Source: CAVPEW01 sp050247895
Lineage (GTDB): Bacteria; Actinomycetota; Acidimicrobiia; Acidimicrobiales; VFJN01
DNA length: 19,822 nt
Direction: 5' to 3'
NCBI GenBank assembly: GCA_050247895.1
Contig: JBFWTJ010000023.1
Coordinates: forward strand, 1-19,822
A program made the translations under genes and the position numbers. Of this stretch, positions 1-6,404 are shown one piece after another (the first letter of the stretch is position 1; each line of letters opens with the position of its first letter). The notes under the pieces are model-generated. The model ran no database searches. It had not been told where the DNA came from and worked only from the letters and a program-made list of their open reading frames with translations.

Positions 1-1
1 C

Positions 2-160
2 GGCGAGCACGATCCGGTGTCGCCTCCGGCGGTGGGCACCTGGCTGGCCGACCGGCTGGCCCGGGCCGAGGTCCGCGCCGTCCCTGGAGCCGGGCACCAC
101 CTGCTGCTGCCCCGCTGGTCCGCGGTGCTGATCGACCTGGTCGGCCGGGGCTCCGGTTAG
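2..160 (+). CDS. Alpha/beta hydrolase, C-terminal fragment
   Basis: The window opens inside this gene; only the last 52 codons are present and the stop is TAG at 158-160. The fragment begins with GEHDPVSP, followed by a helix-like stretch, a beta-strand-like stretch and PGAGHH, then a final amphipathic segment. This is the usual end of an alpha/beta hydrolase: the Asp of the 'G..D..V' turn would be the catalytic acid and the first His of GAGHH the catalytic base. The nucleophile elbow lies outside the window, so substrate and subfamily cannot be told. The gene ends 48 bases before pgsA and is on the same strand, so it may be the upstream member of the same transcription unit. Confidence 0.7.
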   Translation, partial: GEHDPVSPPAVGTWLADRLARAEVRAVPGAGHHLLLPRWSAVLIDLVGRGSG

Positions 161-208
161 CCTTCCCGGCGGTGCCCTCGGGGCGCCACCCCCCGCACTG
201 GAGCACAC

Positions 209-883
209 ATGTTCGACGGACACTGGCGGAGCAGCTTCGAGAAGGGCTTGAAGCCGGTCGGCACGAGCCTGTCCCGCACCGGCATCACCGCCGACCACCT
301 GACCGCAGCGGGCGTGGTCCTCGCCGTGGCGGCCTCGGTGGCCCTGGCCAACGGTGCCCTGCGCGGCGGGTTGCTCCTGCTGGCGCTGTGCGCCGTCCCC
401 GACCTGCTCGACGGGGCGGTGGCCAAGGCGTCGGGCACGGCCTCGTTGCGGGGCGCGTTCTTCGACAGCGTCGCCGACCGGGTGACCGACGCCCTGCTGC
501 TGGGCGGCGTGGCCTGGTACCTGGCCGGTGCCGAGGGCGGTCGCATCGCGGTCCTGCCCCTGGCCGTGCTCGGTGCGTCGATGCTGATCTCCTACGAGCG
601 GGCCAAGGCCGAGTCCCTCGGCTTCCAGGCCCGCGGCGGCCTCATGGAGCGGGCCGAGCGGATCCTGCTCCTGGGCTTCGGCCTGCTCTTCGACACGCTG
701 CTGGTGCCGGTCCTGTGGGTGATGCTGGTCCTCACGCTGGTGACCGCCGGCCAGCGCTTCGCCATGGTCTGGCGTCAGGCGGGTGCGGTCCGGCCGGCCC
801 CGTCGGTCACCCGTTGGCAGGCCCGTCGCGCGGCGCGGCCCGCTCGGCGGGCGCTCACCCGGCAGTCCCGACTGCGCCGCTGA
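209..883 (+). CDS. pgsA: Phosphatidylinositol phosphate synthase (CDP-alcohol phosphatidyltransferase)
   Basis: This 224-residue membrane enzyme should transfer inositol 1-phosphate to CDP-diacylglycerol, giving phosphatidylinositol phosphate, the precursor of PI and PIMs. The CDP-alcohol phosphotransferase motif spans residues 65-90: D65-x2-D68-G69-x2-A72-K73-x8-G82-x3-D86-x3-D90. The four Asp that bind the metals are all present with exact spacing, but K73 replaces the usual Arg. Several hydrophobic helices follow (about 34-62, 93-120 and 150-175). The C-terminus is rich in Arg and Ala. The ATG has GGAG at 200-203. The PI rather than phosphatidylglycerol role is inferred from the adjacent PatA-like gene and the nearby pimA; the family alone would not decide it. 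The stop lies 11 bases before the chosen patA start. Confidence 0.88.
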   Translation: MFDGHWRSSFEKGLKPVGTSLSRTGITADHLTAAGVVLAVAASVALANGALRGGLLLLALCAVPDLLDGAVAKASGTASLRGAFFDSVADRVTDALLLGGVAWYLAGAEGGRIAVLPLAVLGASMLISYERAKAESLGFQARGGLMERAERILLLGFGLLFDTLLVPVLWVMLVLTLVTAGQRFAMVWRQAGAVRPAPSVTRWQARRAARPARRALTRQSRLRR

Positions 884-894
884 CGTCGCCCGTC

Positions 895-1767
895 GTGGTC
901 GACTGGGCGACGCCCGCCTTCAAGACCGGCGCGGCCCTGGCCCGGGCGGTCCCCGCGCCGCTGGCCCGCAGGACCGGGGAGCTGCTCGGGACGGCCGCGG
1001 GCTTCGTGCCCACCGGCCGGCGCCGGCTGGTGGCCCGCAACCTGCGCCGGGTCCGCCCCGGACTGTCCGAGCGTGAGCTGCGATCGGCCGTGCGGGCCAC
1101 GTTCGCGTCCTACGGGCGGTACTGGGTCGAGTCCTTCCGCCTCCCGGGGACGCCGCCGGCCGAGCTGGCCGCCCACTTCACCACCGAGGGCTACGAGCAC
1201 CTGGAGGAGGCCCGCGCCGCGGGGCGGGGCGCCATCATGGCGCTGCCCCACCTGGGTGGTTGGGAGTGGGCCGGGTTCTGGCTGACCACCGTGGCGGGGG
1301 TCCCGATGACCGTGGTCGTCGAGCGGCTCCAACCCCCCGAGCTGTTCGAGTGGTTCGCCGACCTGCGCCGGCGGCTCGGCTTCGAGGTGGTCGGCCTGGG
1401 ACCCGAGGCCGGCGCGGCCTGCACCCGGGCGCTGCGGGCGAACCGCGCCCTCGCGCTGCTCTGCGATCGCGACATCGGCGGCGACGGGGTCCCCGTCGAG
1501 CTCTTCGGCGAGGGGACCACCCTGCCGGCCGGTCCGGCGACGCTGGCACTGCGCACGGGGGCGCCGCTGCTACCCGTGGCGGTGTACCACGACGGACCGG
1601 GGCATCACGCCGTGGTCCGGCCTCCGATCCCGGTCGAGCGCGCCGGCCGGCTGCGCGACGACGTGGCCCGGATCACCCGGCTGCTCGCCGCCGAGCTGGA
1701 GGTCCTCATCGCGCGCGCGCCCGAGCAGTGGCACCTCATGCAGCCGAACTGGCCCAGCGACCGCTGA
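895..1767 (+). CDS. patA: Phosphatidylinositol mannoside acyltransferase (PatA/HtrB-LpxL family)
   Basis: The protein is about 290 residues long and belongs to the lysophospholipid acyltransferase superfamily, lipid A acyltransferase branch. In actinobacteria this branch acylates the mannose of PIM1/PIM2. The catalytic H-x4-E motif is visible as PHLGGWEWAG (H119 and E124 from the chosen start). LLCDRDIGGDGVPVELFGE downstream (about residues 190-208) fits the conserved substrate-pocket region. The reading frame stays open far upstream, overlapping pgsA, but that part is Arg/Gly/Pro-rich shadow sequence. I chose GTG at 895, just after the pgsA stop; CTG at 880 would be an alternative. No good Shine-Dalgarno sequence is visible, so the exact start is uncertain. 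Its position after pgsA is the usual PIM cluster order. Confidence 0.85.
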   Translation: MVDWATPAFKTGAALARAVPAPLARRTGELLGTAAGFVPTGRRRLVARNLRRVRPGLSERELRSAVRATFASYGRYWVESFRLPGTPPAELAAHFTTEGYEHLEEARAAGRGAIMALPHLGGWEWAGFWLTTVAGVPMTVVVERLQPPELFEWFADLRRRLGFEVVGLGPEAGAACTRALRANRALALLCDRDIGGDGVPVELFGEGTTLPAGPATLALRTGAPLLPVAVYHDGPGHHAVVRPPIPVERAGRLRDDVARITRLLAAELEVLIARAPEQWHLMQPNWPSDR

Positions 1768-1793
1768 TCCGCCCGCTCGGGCCCGTTGTCGGG

Positions 1794-1799
1794 TAGCCT
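1794..1799 (+). promoter_or_regulatory. Candidate -10 element upstream of the csp leader
   Basis: TAGCCT fits the actinobacterial TANNNT -10 pattern and lies 27 bases after the patA stop. I see no convincing -35. If it is used, the csp transcript would have a leader of about 200 bases. Confidence 0.3.
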
Positions 1800-1804
1800 C
1801 GCCA

Positions 1805-2008
1805 GCGGTTCTTGGGAGCGACGAGCAGCGCCGCCTCTTCTGAGTGCACAACCAGAGGAGAGCTCGCACTCGAACCCCAGATGGTCCGCTCCGAACAGGA
1901 GCGTGTGCCGGCGTTCGGTCCGCCACGTCGCGTGCCGTCACCGGCCTCGGCCACCTGGACCCGATCCCGGGGACCAGCACATCCTGATCAACGAAACGAG
2001 ATCGAAAA
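1805..2008 (+). promoter_or_regulatory. Long 5' leader of the cold-shock gene
   Basis: This stretch before csp shows no convincing gene and is less GC-biased than the surrounding coding sequence. It holds a purine-rich AGAGGAG at 1854-1860 and a perfect 6-bp hairpin at 1887-1903 (CGCTCC, loop GAACA, GGAGCG). A frame open from ATG 1881 codes for 43 residues and ends in a TGA (2010-2012) that overlaps the csp ATG as ATGA. Cold-shock genes often have long structured leaders that control translation with temperature; applying that here is an inference. Confidence 0.4.
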
Positions 2009-2209
2009 ATGACGACCGGTACGGTCAAGTTCTTCAACGCCGACAAGGGCTTCGGCTTCATCACGCCCGAGAGCGGTCCCGACGTGTTCGTGCACTTCTC
2101 CAACATCGCCGGCGAGGGCTACAAGTCGCTCAACGACGGCGACCGCGTCGAGTTCGACGTGGCTCCTGGTCGCAAGGGCGACGAGGCCGTCAACGTCCGG
2201 GTCGTCTGA
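2009..2209 (+). CDS. Cold-shock protein, single CSD
   Basis: The 66-residue protein is a complete single cold-shock domain of the CspA family, an OB-fold that binds single-stranded RNA or DNA and acts as an RNA chaperone. It begins MTTGTVKFFNADKGFGFI. RNP1 is KGFGFI (residues 14-19) and RNP2 is VFVHF (26-30). Both match the family closely, including the aromatic residues that stack on bases. The length is typical. The ATG follows AAACGAG with a short A-rich spacer, a modest ribosome binding site. It is preceded by a long leader and followed by a strong hairpin, so it is probably a monocistronic gene. Family membership is firm; which Csp paralogue it is cannot be told. Confidence 0.95.
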   Translation: MTTGTVKFFNADKGFGFITPESGPDVFVHFSNIAGEGYKSLNDGDRVEFDVAPGRKGDEAVNVRVV

Positions 2210-2231
2210 CCCGACGAGCGGAGACCTGATC

Positions 2232-2273
2232 CACGTCTCGGGGCCGACCGCTCGGTCGGCGCCCCGGGACGTG
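2232..2273 (+). terminator. Strong hairpin after csp
   Basis: CACGTC at 2232-2237 pairs with GACGTG at 2268-2273. Inside, CGGGG pairs with CCCCG and CGACC with GGTCG, with one T-G pair and a 2-base bulge. There is no T tract, as is common for GC-rich actinobacterial terminators. It sits 22 bases after the csp stop, in the convergent gap before the tetR end, and could serve both strands. Confidence 0.6.
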
Positions 2274-2276
2274 GTG

Positions 2277-2292
2277 GGACCCTGACGGGTCC
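2277..2292. terminator. Second hairpin in the csp/tetR convergent gap
   Basis: GGACCC and GGGTCC form a perfect 6-bp stem around a 4-base TGAC loop, directly downstream of the larger hairpin. No gene is visible in the rest of the gap to 2420. Confidence 0.4.
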
Positions 2293-2420
2293 TGGCCGAC
2301 GGGCCGCCGGCACGGCCCCTCGGCGTGGCCCCCTCGTGGGTCCGCGCCGAGGGCGGGTACCGGCGGCCCTCTGCGCGCCCCGCCGCGGCAGGAACCGCGC
2401 TGGGCTTCGGACCGCGGCGG

Positions 2421-3080
2421 CTACTCGGCCTCTCCGAGCGCTCGCCGGGTGACCGCCCCGACCGGGGCGTCGAGCAGGGCCACCATCACGTCGACGAGGT
2501 TGGCCGCCACCACCTCGACCGGCAGGGCGTGGCCGACCTCGCGGACCTCGCGCTCGCGGTCGGCCAGGGTCTGGAACATCATCAGCATGGCGGCGTGGAT
2601 CCGCTGGGCGGCCAGCGGCGTCGGCACGTGGCCGGTGCAGCGTCGGATCCCCTCGGTGATCCGGTCGATGGTCGCGTGGCTCGAGTCGATCCGGAAGGCG
2701 TACGGGCCGGCCAGGCGCTGGGCGACCAGTTGCACGAACCACCCGCCCCGGTGGTCGGTGATCTCCTGGACCAGCGGCCAGGTGCAGGCGTCGACCAGGG
2801 CCCGCAGGTCCTCGGCCCGGTCCTCCCGTTCGAGCTGGTCGAGGAGCGCCTCCCGGGCACGGTTGATCCGGGCCATGCGGTGGCGGTGGATCTCGTCGAG
2901 CAGGCCGTCCTTGGATCCGAAGTGGTACTGGATCGCCGACTTGTTGCGCTGGCCGGCGGCCTGCTGGATCTCGCGCACCGAGACCGCGGCGATGCCGGAC
3001 CGGGCGAACATCTCCTCCGCGGCGAGCAGGATCGCTGTCCGGTTGTCCTCGGCAGCACCGGCGCCATGGCTCTCAGTCAT
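2421..3080 (-). CDS. TetR/AcrR-family transcriptional regulator
   Basis: The protein is 219 residues, typical for one-component TetR repressors. The N-terminal DNA-binding domain (about residues 13-62) shows the family pattern: a first helix with AEEMFARSG, VSVREIQQAAG as the start of the helix-turn-helix, then SAIQYHFGSKDGLL. The rest is a helical ligand and dimer domain with no recognisable ligand signature. The ATG at 3080-3078 follows GGAGG with a short 3-base gap on the minus strand. The gene is divergent from the SnoaL-SnoaL-RidA operon and shares an 88-base region holding a palindrome, so it most likely controls that operon and itself. The gene ends convergent to csp. The effector is unknown. 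Confidence 0.92.
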   Translation of the reverse strand: MTESHGAGAAEDNRTAILLAAEEMFARSGIAAVSVREIQQAAGQRNKSAIQYHFGSKDGLLDEIHRHRMARINRAREALLDQLEREDRAEDLRALVDACTWPLVQEITDHRGGWFVQLVAQRLAGPYAFRIDSSHATIDRITEGIRRCTGHVPTPLAAQRIHAAMLMMFQTLADREREVREVGHALPVEVVAANLVDVMVALLDAPVGAVTRRALGEAE

Positions 3081-3087
3081 GATCCTC

Positions 3088-3109
3088 CAAGTTTAAGGTA
3101 CCTGCCTTG
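3088..3109. promoter_or_regulatory. Palindromic candidate operator between tetR and the SnoaL operon
   Basis: The divergent gap contains CAAG (3088-3091) matched by CTTG (3106-3109), a nested AAGG/CCTT pair (3095-3098 and 3105-3108) and a perfect AGGTACCT (3096-3103). It is close to the tetR start and one of the few A/T-containing stretches here. A TetR operator is the obvious reading, but binding is inferred. Confidence 0.4.
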
Positions 3110-3168
3110 ACGACGGGAGCAGGTCGTGAGATGGTCGGCCACCACCGCAGGACGAACGGAGGGGGCCC

Positions 3169-3684
3169 GTGTCCGAGACAACCGATGGCGCGCTGCGCGC
3201 GCTGGTCGACAAGGAAGAGATCCGCGAGGTGCTGAGGCTCTACTGCCGGGCCTTCGACCGCTGGGACTGGGAGCTGGCCCGCAGCCTGTTCCACCCCGAC
3301 GCGCACGACGACCACGGCGTCTACCAGGGGAGCGCGCTGGGCCTGATCGAGCACGCCGAGAGCATCCTCAAGACCTGGGAGTCCCACCAGCACAGCCTGG
3401 GGACGGTCATCGTCGAGCTCGACGGGGACGTGGCGCACACCGAGGCGTACTTCGTCGCCCGGTCGCTGAGGAAGGGCCCCGAGGGCGACGGCGAGATCGT
3501 CTCGGAGATGTACGGCCGCTACGTCGACCGCTTCGAGCGGCGCGACGGCGCCTGGAAGATCGCCCGGCGCACGACGGTCCTGGACTTCCGCGACTCGCAC
3601 GAGCGGCTCCCCGTCGACGCCGCCGACGCGCAGTTCACCCAGGGCCGGCGGGACCGCTCCGACGCGGCGTACCAGCGATCGTGA
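3169..3684 (+). CDS. SnoaL-like / NTF2-like domain protein (first of two)
   Basis: The protein is 171 residues with an NTF2-like alpha+beta cone of the SnoaL_4 type. KEEIREVLRLYCRAFDRWD (residues 15-33) is the characteristic first helix. It is followed by the LFHPDA strand (40-45), an HQHSLG segment near 73-78, and MYGRYVDRFERRDGAWKIARR near the end of the fold. Members include polyketide cyclases, dehydratases and isomerases as well as proteins of unknown role, so the reaction cannot be named. Acidic and His residues lining the expected pocket are present (D30, H42, H46, H49, H73, H75), which suggests a catalytic rather than purely structural protein. GTG at 3169 has a strong GGAGG at 3158-3162. 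The stop overlaps the next start as GTGA. It is the first gene of an operon divergent from tetR. Confidence 0.85.
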   Translation: MSETTDGALRALVDKEEIREVLRLYCRAFDRWDWELARSLFHPDAHDDHGVYQGSALGLIEHAESILKTWESHQHSLGTVIVELDGDVAHTEAYFVARSLRKGPEGDGEIVSEMYGRYVDRFERRDGAWKIARRTTVLDFRDSHERLPVDAADAQFTQGRRDRSDAAYQRS

Positions 3685-4121
3685 GCGGCGACCTGAGGGA
3701 TCGGGCCGAGATCCAGGAGCTCACCGGCCGCTACGCCCTGTGCGTCGACACGCAGGACGTCGAGGGGATGGTCGGCCTGTGGACCGACGACGGCGCCTTC
3801 GACGCCTCGGCCACCGGGCTGCCCCGGATCGAGGGCATCGACGCCATCCGTCGCTTCTTCGAGTCGACGGGCCCCAACGCCCGCTCCCGCTGCCACCTGA
3901 TGGCGAACCTGGTCCTCGACGAGATCGACGGCGACCGGGCCCGGGGGACCTGCTACTTCAGCTCGGAGCTCGTCACCCTGTCGGGAGCCCGCCTGGCCAC
4001 CAAGGGGTACTACGAGGACGACTACGCCCGGGTGGACGGGCGCTGGAGGCTCCGCCACCGCAAGGTCGTGCCCCTGATCGCCCCGTCCCCCGAGGACCTG
4101 GCCACGGCGCTGGGCCAGTGA
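3681..4121 (+). CDS. SnoaL-like / NTF2-like domain protein (second of two)
   Basis: This 146-residue protein belongs to the same superfamily as the gene before it. It has the first-helix pattern RAEIQELTGRYALCVDTQD (residues 7-25), then LWTDDGAFD, a helix with IRRFFEST, and a CHLMANLVLD strand followed by the late strands ending in GRWRLRHRKV. It is shorter and diverged from its neighbour, so the pair is not a recent duplication; the two could form a heterodimer or act on successive intermediates. The start is GTG at 3681, overlapping the previous stop (GTGA). The next gene begins the same way inside its stop. No separate ribosome binding site is clear, consistent with translational coupling. 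Confidence 0.83.
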   Translation: MSGDLRDRAEIQELTGRYALCVDTQDVEGMVGLWTDDGAFDASATGLPRIEGIDAIRRFFESTGPNARSRCHLMANLVLDEIDGDRARGTCYFSSELVTLSGARLATKGYYEDDYARVDGRWRLRHRKVVPLIAPSPEDLATALGQ

Positions 4122-4597
4122 TCGTCGAGCGCCTGGCCGAGCTCGGCTACGCCTACGAACCCGCGCCCCTGCAGGTGCTCGGGTTCCACACCGCGGTGCG
4201 CAGCGGCGACCTGGTCTTCACCTCGGGCCAGGTCTCGCTGCTCGGCGACCGGTCCATCCGGGGCCGCGTCGGCACCGACGTCGACGTCGAGACGGCGCGG
4301 ACCGCGGCCGAGATCTGCGCCTTCAACTGCCTCCGGGCCTTCGGGGCCGTCGCCCCCATCGAGGAGCTGGGCCGCGTGGTCAAGGTCCTCGGGATGGTGA
4401 ACGTCGCCGACGGGTTCGACGACACGGCCCGGGTGATCGACGGGTGCAGCGACTTCCTGCGGCGCGTCCTGGGCGACGCCGGCGGCGACCACGCCCGCTC
4501 CGCGGTGGGCGTCGTGCTCCCGGCCGGCTTCGCGGTCGAGGTCGAGATGGTCATCGAGGTGCGCCCCACGGTGGTCGAAGCGGGGGCGCCGGGCTGA
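4118..4597 (+). CDS. RidA/YjgF/YER057c-family protein
   Basis: The 159-residue protein has the YjgF/RidA trimeric fold. Many members hydrolyse reactive enamine/imine intermediates to ketoacids, and others act in catabolic pathways. The sequence resembles the longer bacterial subgroup: GDLVFTSGQVSLLG near residues 28-41, ALRAFGAVAP-like helix with EELGRVVKVLGMVN, then GFDDTARVIDGCSDFL, HARSAVGVV and a final strand AVEVEMVIEV. The Arg of HARSAVGV is the likely carboxylate-binding residue of the family. GTG at 4118 overlaps the stop of the SnoaL gene (GTGA). As last gene of the TetR-controlled module it suggests a small-molecule pathway with a reactive intermediate, which is an inference. Confidence 0.88.
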   Translation: MIVERLAELGYAYEPAPLQVLGFHTAVRSGDLVFTSGQVSLLGDRSIRGRVGTDVDVETARTAAEICAFNCLRAFGAVAPIEELGRVVKVLGMVNVADGFDDTARVIDGCSDFLRRVLGDAGGDHARSAVGVVLPAGFAVEVEMVIEVRPTVVEAGAPG

Positions 4598-4601
4598 CAG
4601 A

Positions 4602-4634
4602 CTCTGCGGCAGGCATGGACCGTCGACCGCAGAG
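4602..4634 (+). terminator. Perfect 8-bp inverted repeat after ridA
   Basis: CTCTGCGG (4602-4609) and CCGCAGAG (4627-4634) are exact reverse complements around a 17-base loop, starting 4 bases after the ridA stop. It may terminate the SnoaL-RidA transcript, or be a leader structure for pimA. The candidate -10 CAGACT at 4599-4604 overlaps its left arm. Confidence 0.4.
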
Positions 4635-4647
4635 CACCGCGTCGTGA
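4615..4647 (+). other. Micro-ORF of 10 codons upstream of pimA
   Basis: ATG 4615 codes for MDRRPQSTAS and stops at TGA 4645-4647, which overlaps the GTG of the next micro-ORF as GTGA. There is only a weak GGCAGG in front. It could be chance in GC-rich DNA. Confidence 0.15.
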
Positions 4648-4682
4648 CCCGAGCGGCCCGCATCCGGGCGGCCCTCCGCTGA
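4644..4682 (+). other. Micro-ORF of 12 codons joined to the pimA start
   Basis: GTG 4644 codes for VTRAARIRAALR. Its TGA (4680-4682) overlaps the pimA ATG as TGATG, a common arrangement for termination-reinitiation. pimA itself lacks a clear Shine-Dalgarno sequence, so coupling from this frame is possible. No conservation could be checked. Confidence 0.2.
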
Positions 4683-5797
4683 TGCTGCGGGTCGGCCTGG
4701 TCTGCCCCTACTCGCTGAGCCTGCCCGGCGGGGTGCAGGGGCAGGTGCTGGGCCTGGCCCGCTCGCTGCGGGCCCTGGGCCACGACGCCCGGGTGCTGGC
4801 CCCCTGCGACGGCCCCCCGCCCGACGCCGGGGTCACCCCGCTGGGGCGCAGCGTGCCGACCGCGGCCAACGGCTCGGTCGCCCCGCTGGCGCCGGACCCC
4901 TCCGCCCAGCTGCGCACGATCCGGGCCCTGCGGGACGAGGGATTCGACGTGGTGCACCTCCACGAGCCGCTGGCCCCGGGCCCCACCATGACCGCGCTGC
5001 TGTTCAAGAACGCTCCCATGGTGGGCACCTTCCACGCCGCCGGCGACAGCGCCTCGTACCGCTACATGCGCCCGGCGGTGCGCTGGCTGGCCGGGCGGCT
5101 CGACCTGCGCTGCGCGGTCACCGGCGACGCGGCCGAGCTGGCCGGGCGCTACCTGGGCGGCACCTACCGCGTGATGGGCAACGCGGTCGAGGTCGACCGC
5201 TTCGCCGAGGGCGAGGCGTGGCCGACCACCGCGCCGACCGTGCTCTTCCTCGGGCGCCACGAGCCCCGCAAGGGCCTGGCCGTCCTGCTGGAGGCCTTCG
5301 CCCACCTGCCCGGCGACACCCGCTTGTGGGTGGCGGGGGAGGGCCCCCAGACCGCCGAGCTGCGGGCGCGCCACGACGACCCCCGCATCGAGTGGCTCGG
5401 CCGCATCTCCGACGAGGAGCGGGCCGCGCGCATGCGGGGTGCCACCGTCTTCTGCTCGCCGTCGACCTCGGGCGAGTCCTTCGGCATGGTCCTGCTCGAG
5501 GCGATGGCCGCGGGCACCGCGCTGGTCGCCTCGGACCTCGACGGCCACCGCAACGTGGCCACCCACGACATCGACGCCCTGCTGGCCCCGGTGGGCGACG
5601 CGTCGGCGCTGGCCCGGCAACTGGAGCTGGTCCTGACCGACGACGACCTGCGCCACCGCCTGGTGGTGGGCGGTCGCAAGCGGGCCGACGAGCTGGCCAT
5701 GCCGCGGTTGGCCGAGCGCTACGTCGACCTGTACCGGTCGGTGCGGGGCGGCCCGGGGGGCCACGGGTCCGTAGACTCCCGCAGGGAGGGCCGGTGA
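4682..5797 (+). CDS. pimA: Phosphatidyl-myo-inositol alpha-mannosyltransferase, GT4 family
   Basis: The 371-residue GT-B enzyme should transfer mannose from GDP-mannose to the inositol of PI on the cytosolic face of the membrane, the first PIM step. The start MLRVGLVCPYSLSLPGGV places the PGGV glycine loop at residues 15-18, the same place as in mycobacterial PimA. FHAAGDS near residue 117 holds the conserved His. LFLGRHEPRKG gives R192 and K197 for the GDP-mannose phosphates, and the EX7E motif is GESFGMVLLEAM with E265 and E273. A short Gly/Ser/Arg tail follows the fold. Spacing to the ends of pgsA and patA is unusual: a csp gene and the TetR module intervene. The stop overlaps a micro-ORF start as GTGA. 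Confidence 0.92.
   Translation: MLRVGLVCPYSLSLPGGVQGQVLGLARSLRALGHDARVLAPCDGPPPDAGVTPLGRSVPTAANGSVAPLAPDPSAQLRTIRALRDEGFDVVHLHEPLAPGPTMTALLFKNAPMVGTFHAAGDSASYRYMRPAVRWLAGRLDLRCAVTGDAAELAGRYLGGTYRVMGNAVEVDRFAEGEAWPTTAPTVLFLGRHEPRKGLAVLLEAFAHLPGDTRLWVAGEGPQTAELRARHDDPRIEWLGRISDEERAARMRGATVFCSPSTSGESFGMVLLEAMAAGTALVASDLDGHRNVATHDIDALLAPVGDASALARQLELVLTDDDLRHRLVVGGRKRADELAMPRLAERYVDLYRSVRGGPGGHGSVDSRREGR
5772..5777 (+). promoter_or_regulatory. Candidate -10 element inside the end of pimA
   Basis: TAGACT fits TANNNT and lies 22 bases before the GTG at 5794, with GGGAGG at 5784-5789 in between. This could be an internal promoter for lemA-htpX-DUF3048. No -35 is evident. Confidence 0.35.
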
Positions 5798-5841
5798 CCG
5801 CTGGCTCGGACCTCGACGACGCCAAGGAGTCGGCCCCGTGA
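5794..5841 (+). CDS. 15-codon micro-ORF bridging pimA and lemA
   Basis: GTG 5794 codes for VTAGSDLDDAKESAP. Its start overlaps the pimA stop (GTGA at 5794-5797) and its own stop overlaps the lemA start (GTGA at 5838-5841). A strong GGGAGG lies 4 bases upstream. The lemA ribosome binding site AAGGAG (5824-5829) is inside it. It may be a leader peptide that couples lemA translation to what is upstream. No function or homologue is known to me, and chance cannot be excluded. Confidence 0.35.
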   Translation: MTAGSDLDDAKESAP

Positions 5842-6389
5842 TCTTCGTGTGGATCCTGATCGCGATCGTGGTGGTGGCGGTGATCTACCTGATCGCCACC
5901 TACAACGGCCTGGTCAGGTTCCGGAACCAGATCGAGAACGCCTGGGCCCAGATCGACGTCCAGCTCAAGCGGCGCTACGACCTCATCCCGAACCTGGTCG
6001 AGACGGTCAAGGGCTACGCCTCGCACGAGCGGGCCACCCTCGACGCGGTGATCCAGGCCCGCAACCTCGGCCTCAACGCCCAGGGCCCACGGGACCAGGC
6101 CGAGGCCGAGAACGTGATCACCGGCGCCCTCAAGTCGGTGTTCGCCCTGTCCGAGGCGTACCCCGACCTCAAGGCCAACCAGAACTTCCTCAACCTGCAG
6201 GAGGAGCTGACCGGCACCGAGGGCCGGATCGCCTACGCCCGGCAGTACTACAACGACGCCGTCTTCAAGTACAACACGAAGATCCAGTCGTTCCCGGCCG
6301 TCGTCATCGCCAACTCGTTGAAGTTCTCCGCTCGGGAGTACTTCGAGGCCGACGACGAGAACCGGGGCCCCGTGCAGGTCCAGTTCTGA
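5838..6389 (+). CDS. lemA: LemA family protein
   Basis: The 183-residue protein has one N-terminal membrane segment (about residues 2-20, IFVWILIAIVVVAVIYLIA) followed by the family signature: TYNGLVRFRNQIENAWAQ, then QLKRRYDLIPNLVETVKGYA, then the helix with HERATLDAVIQARN. The remainder is helical, ends with a conserved NSLKFSAREYFEADD region, and should lie outside the cytoplasm or at the membrane face. The biochemical role of LemA is not established; it is often found next to HtpX or TPM-domain proteins. GTG 5838 follows AAGGAG at a good 8-base spacing. htpX starts 15 bases downstream, so the two are almost certainly cotranscribed. Confidence 0.92.
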   Translation: MIFVWILIAIVVVAVIYLIATYNGLVRFRNQIENAWAQIDVQLKRRYDLIPNLVETVKGYASHERATLDAVIQARNLGLNAQGPRDQAEAENVITGALKSVFALSEAYPDLKANQNFLNLQEELTGTEGRIAYARQYYNDAVFKYNTKIQSFPAVVIANSLKFSAREYFEADDENRGPVQVQF

Positions 6390-6404
6390 TCGCCTGATCG
6401 CCAC

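Noticed and set aside
172..894. Open frame extending the PatA-like protein by about 240 residues upstream
   Set aside because: The extension overlaps pgsA in another frame, is Arg/Gly/Pro-rich and shows no family signature; PatA-like proteins begin near the chosen start.
2293..2420. Possible small gene in the csp/tetR gap
   Set aside because: The open frames there continue into shadows of tetR and show no ribosome binding site or codon pattern of a gene.
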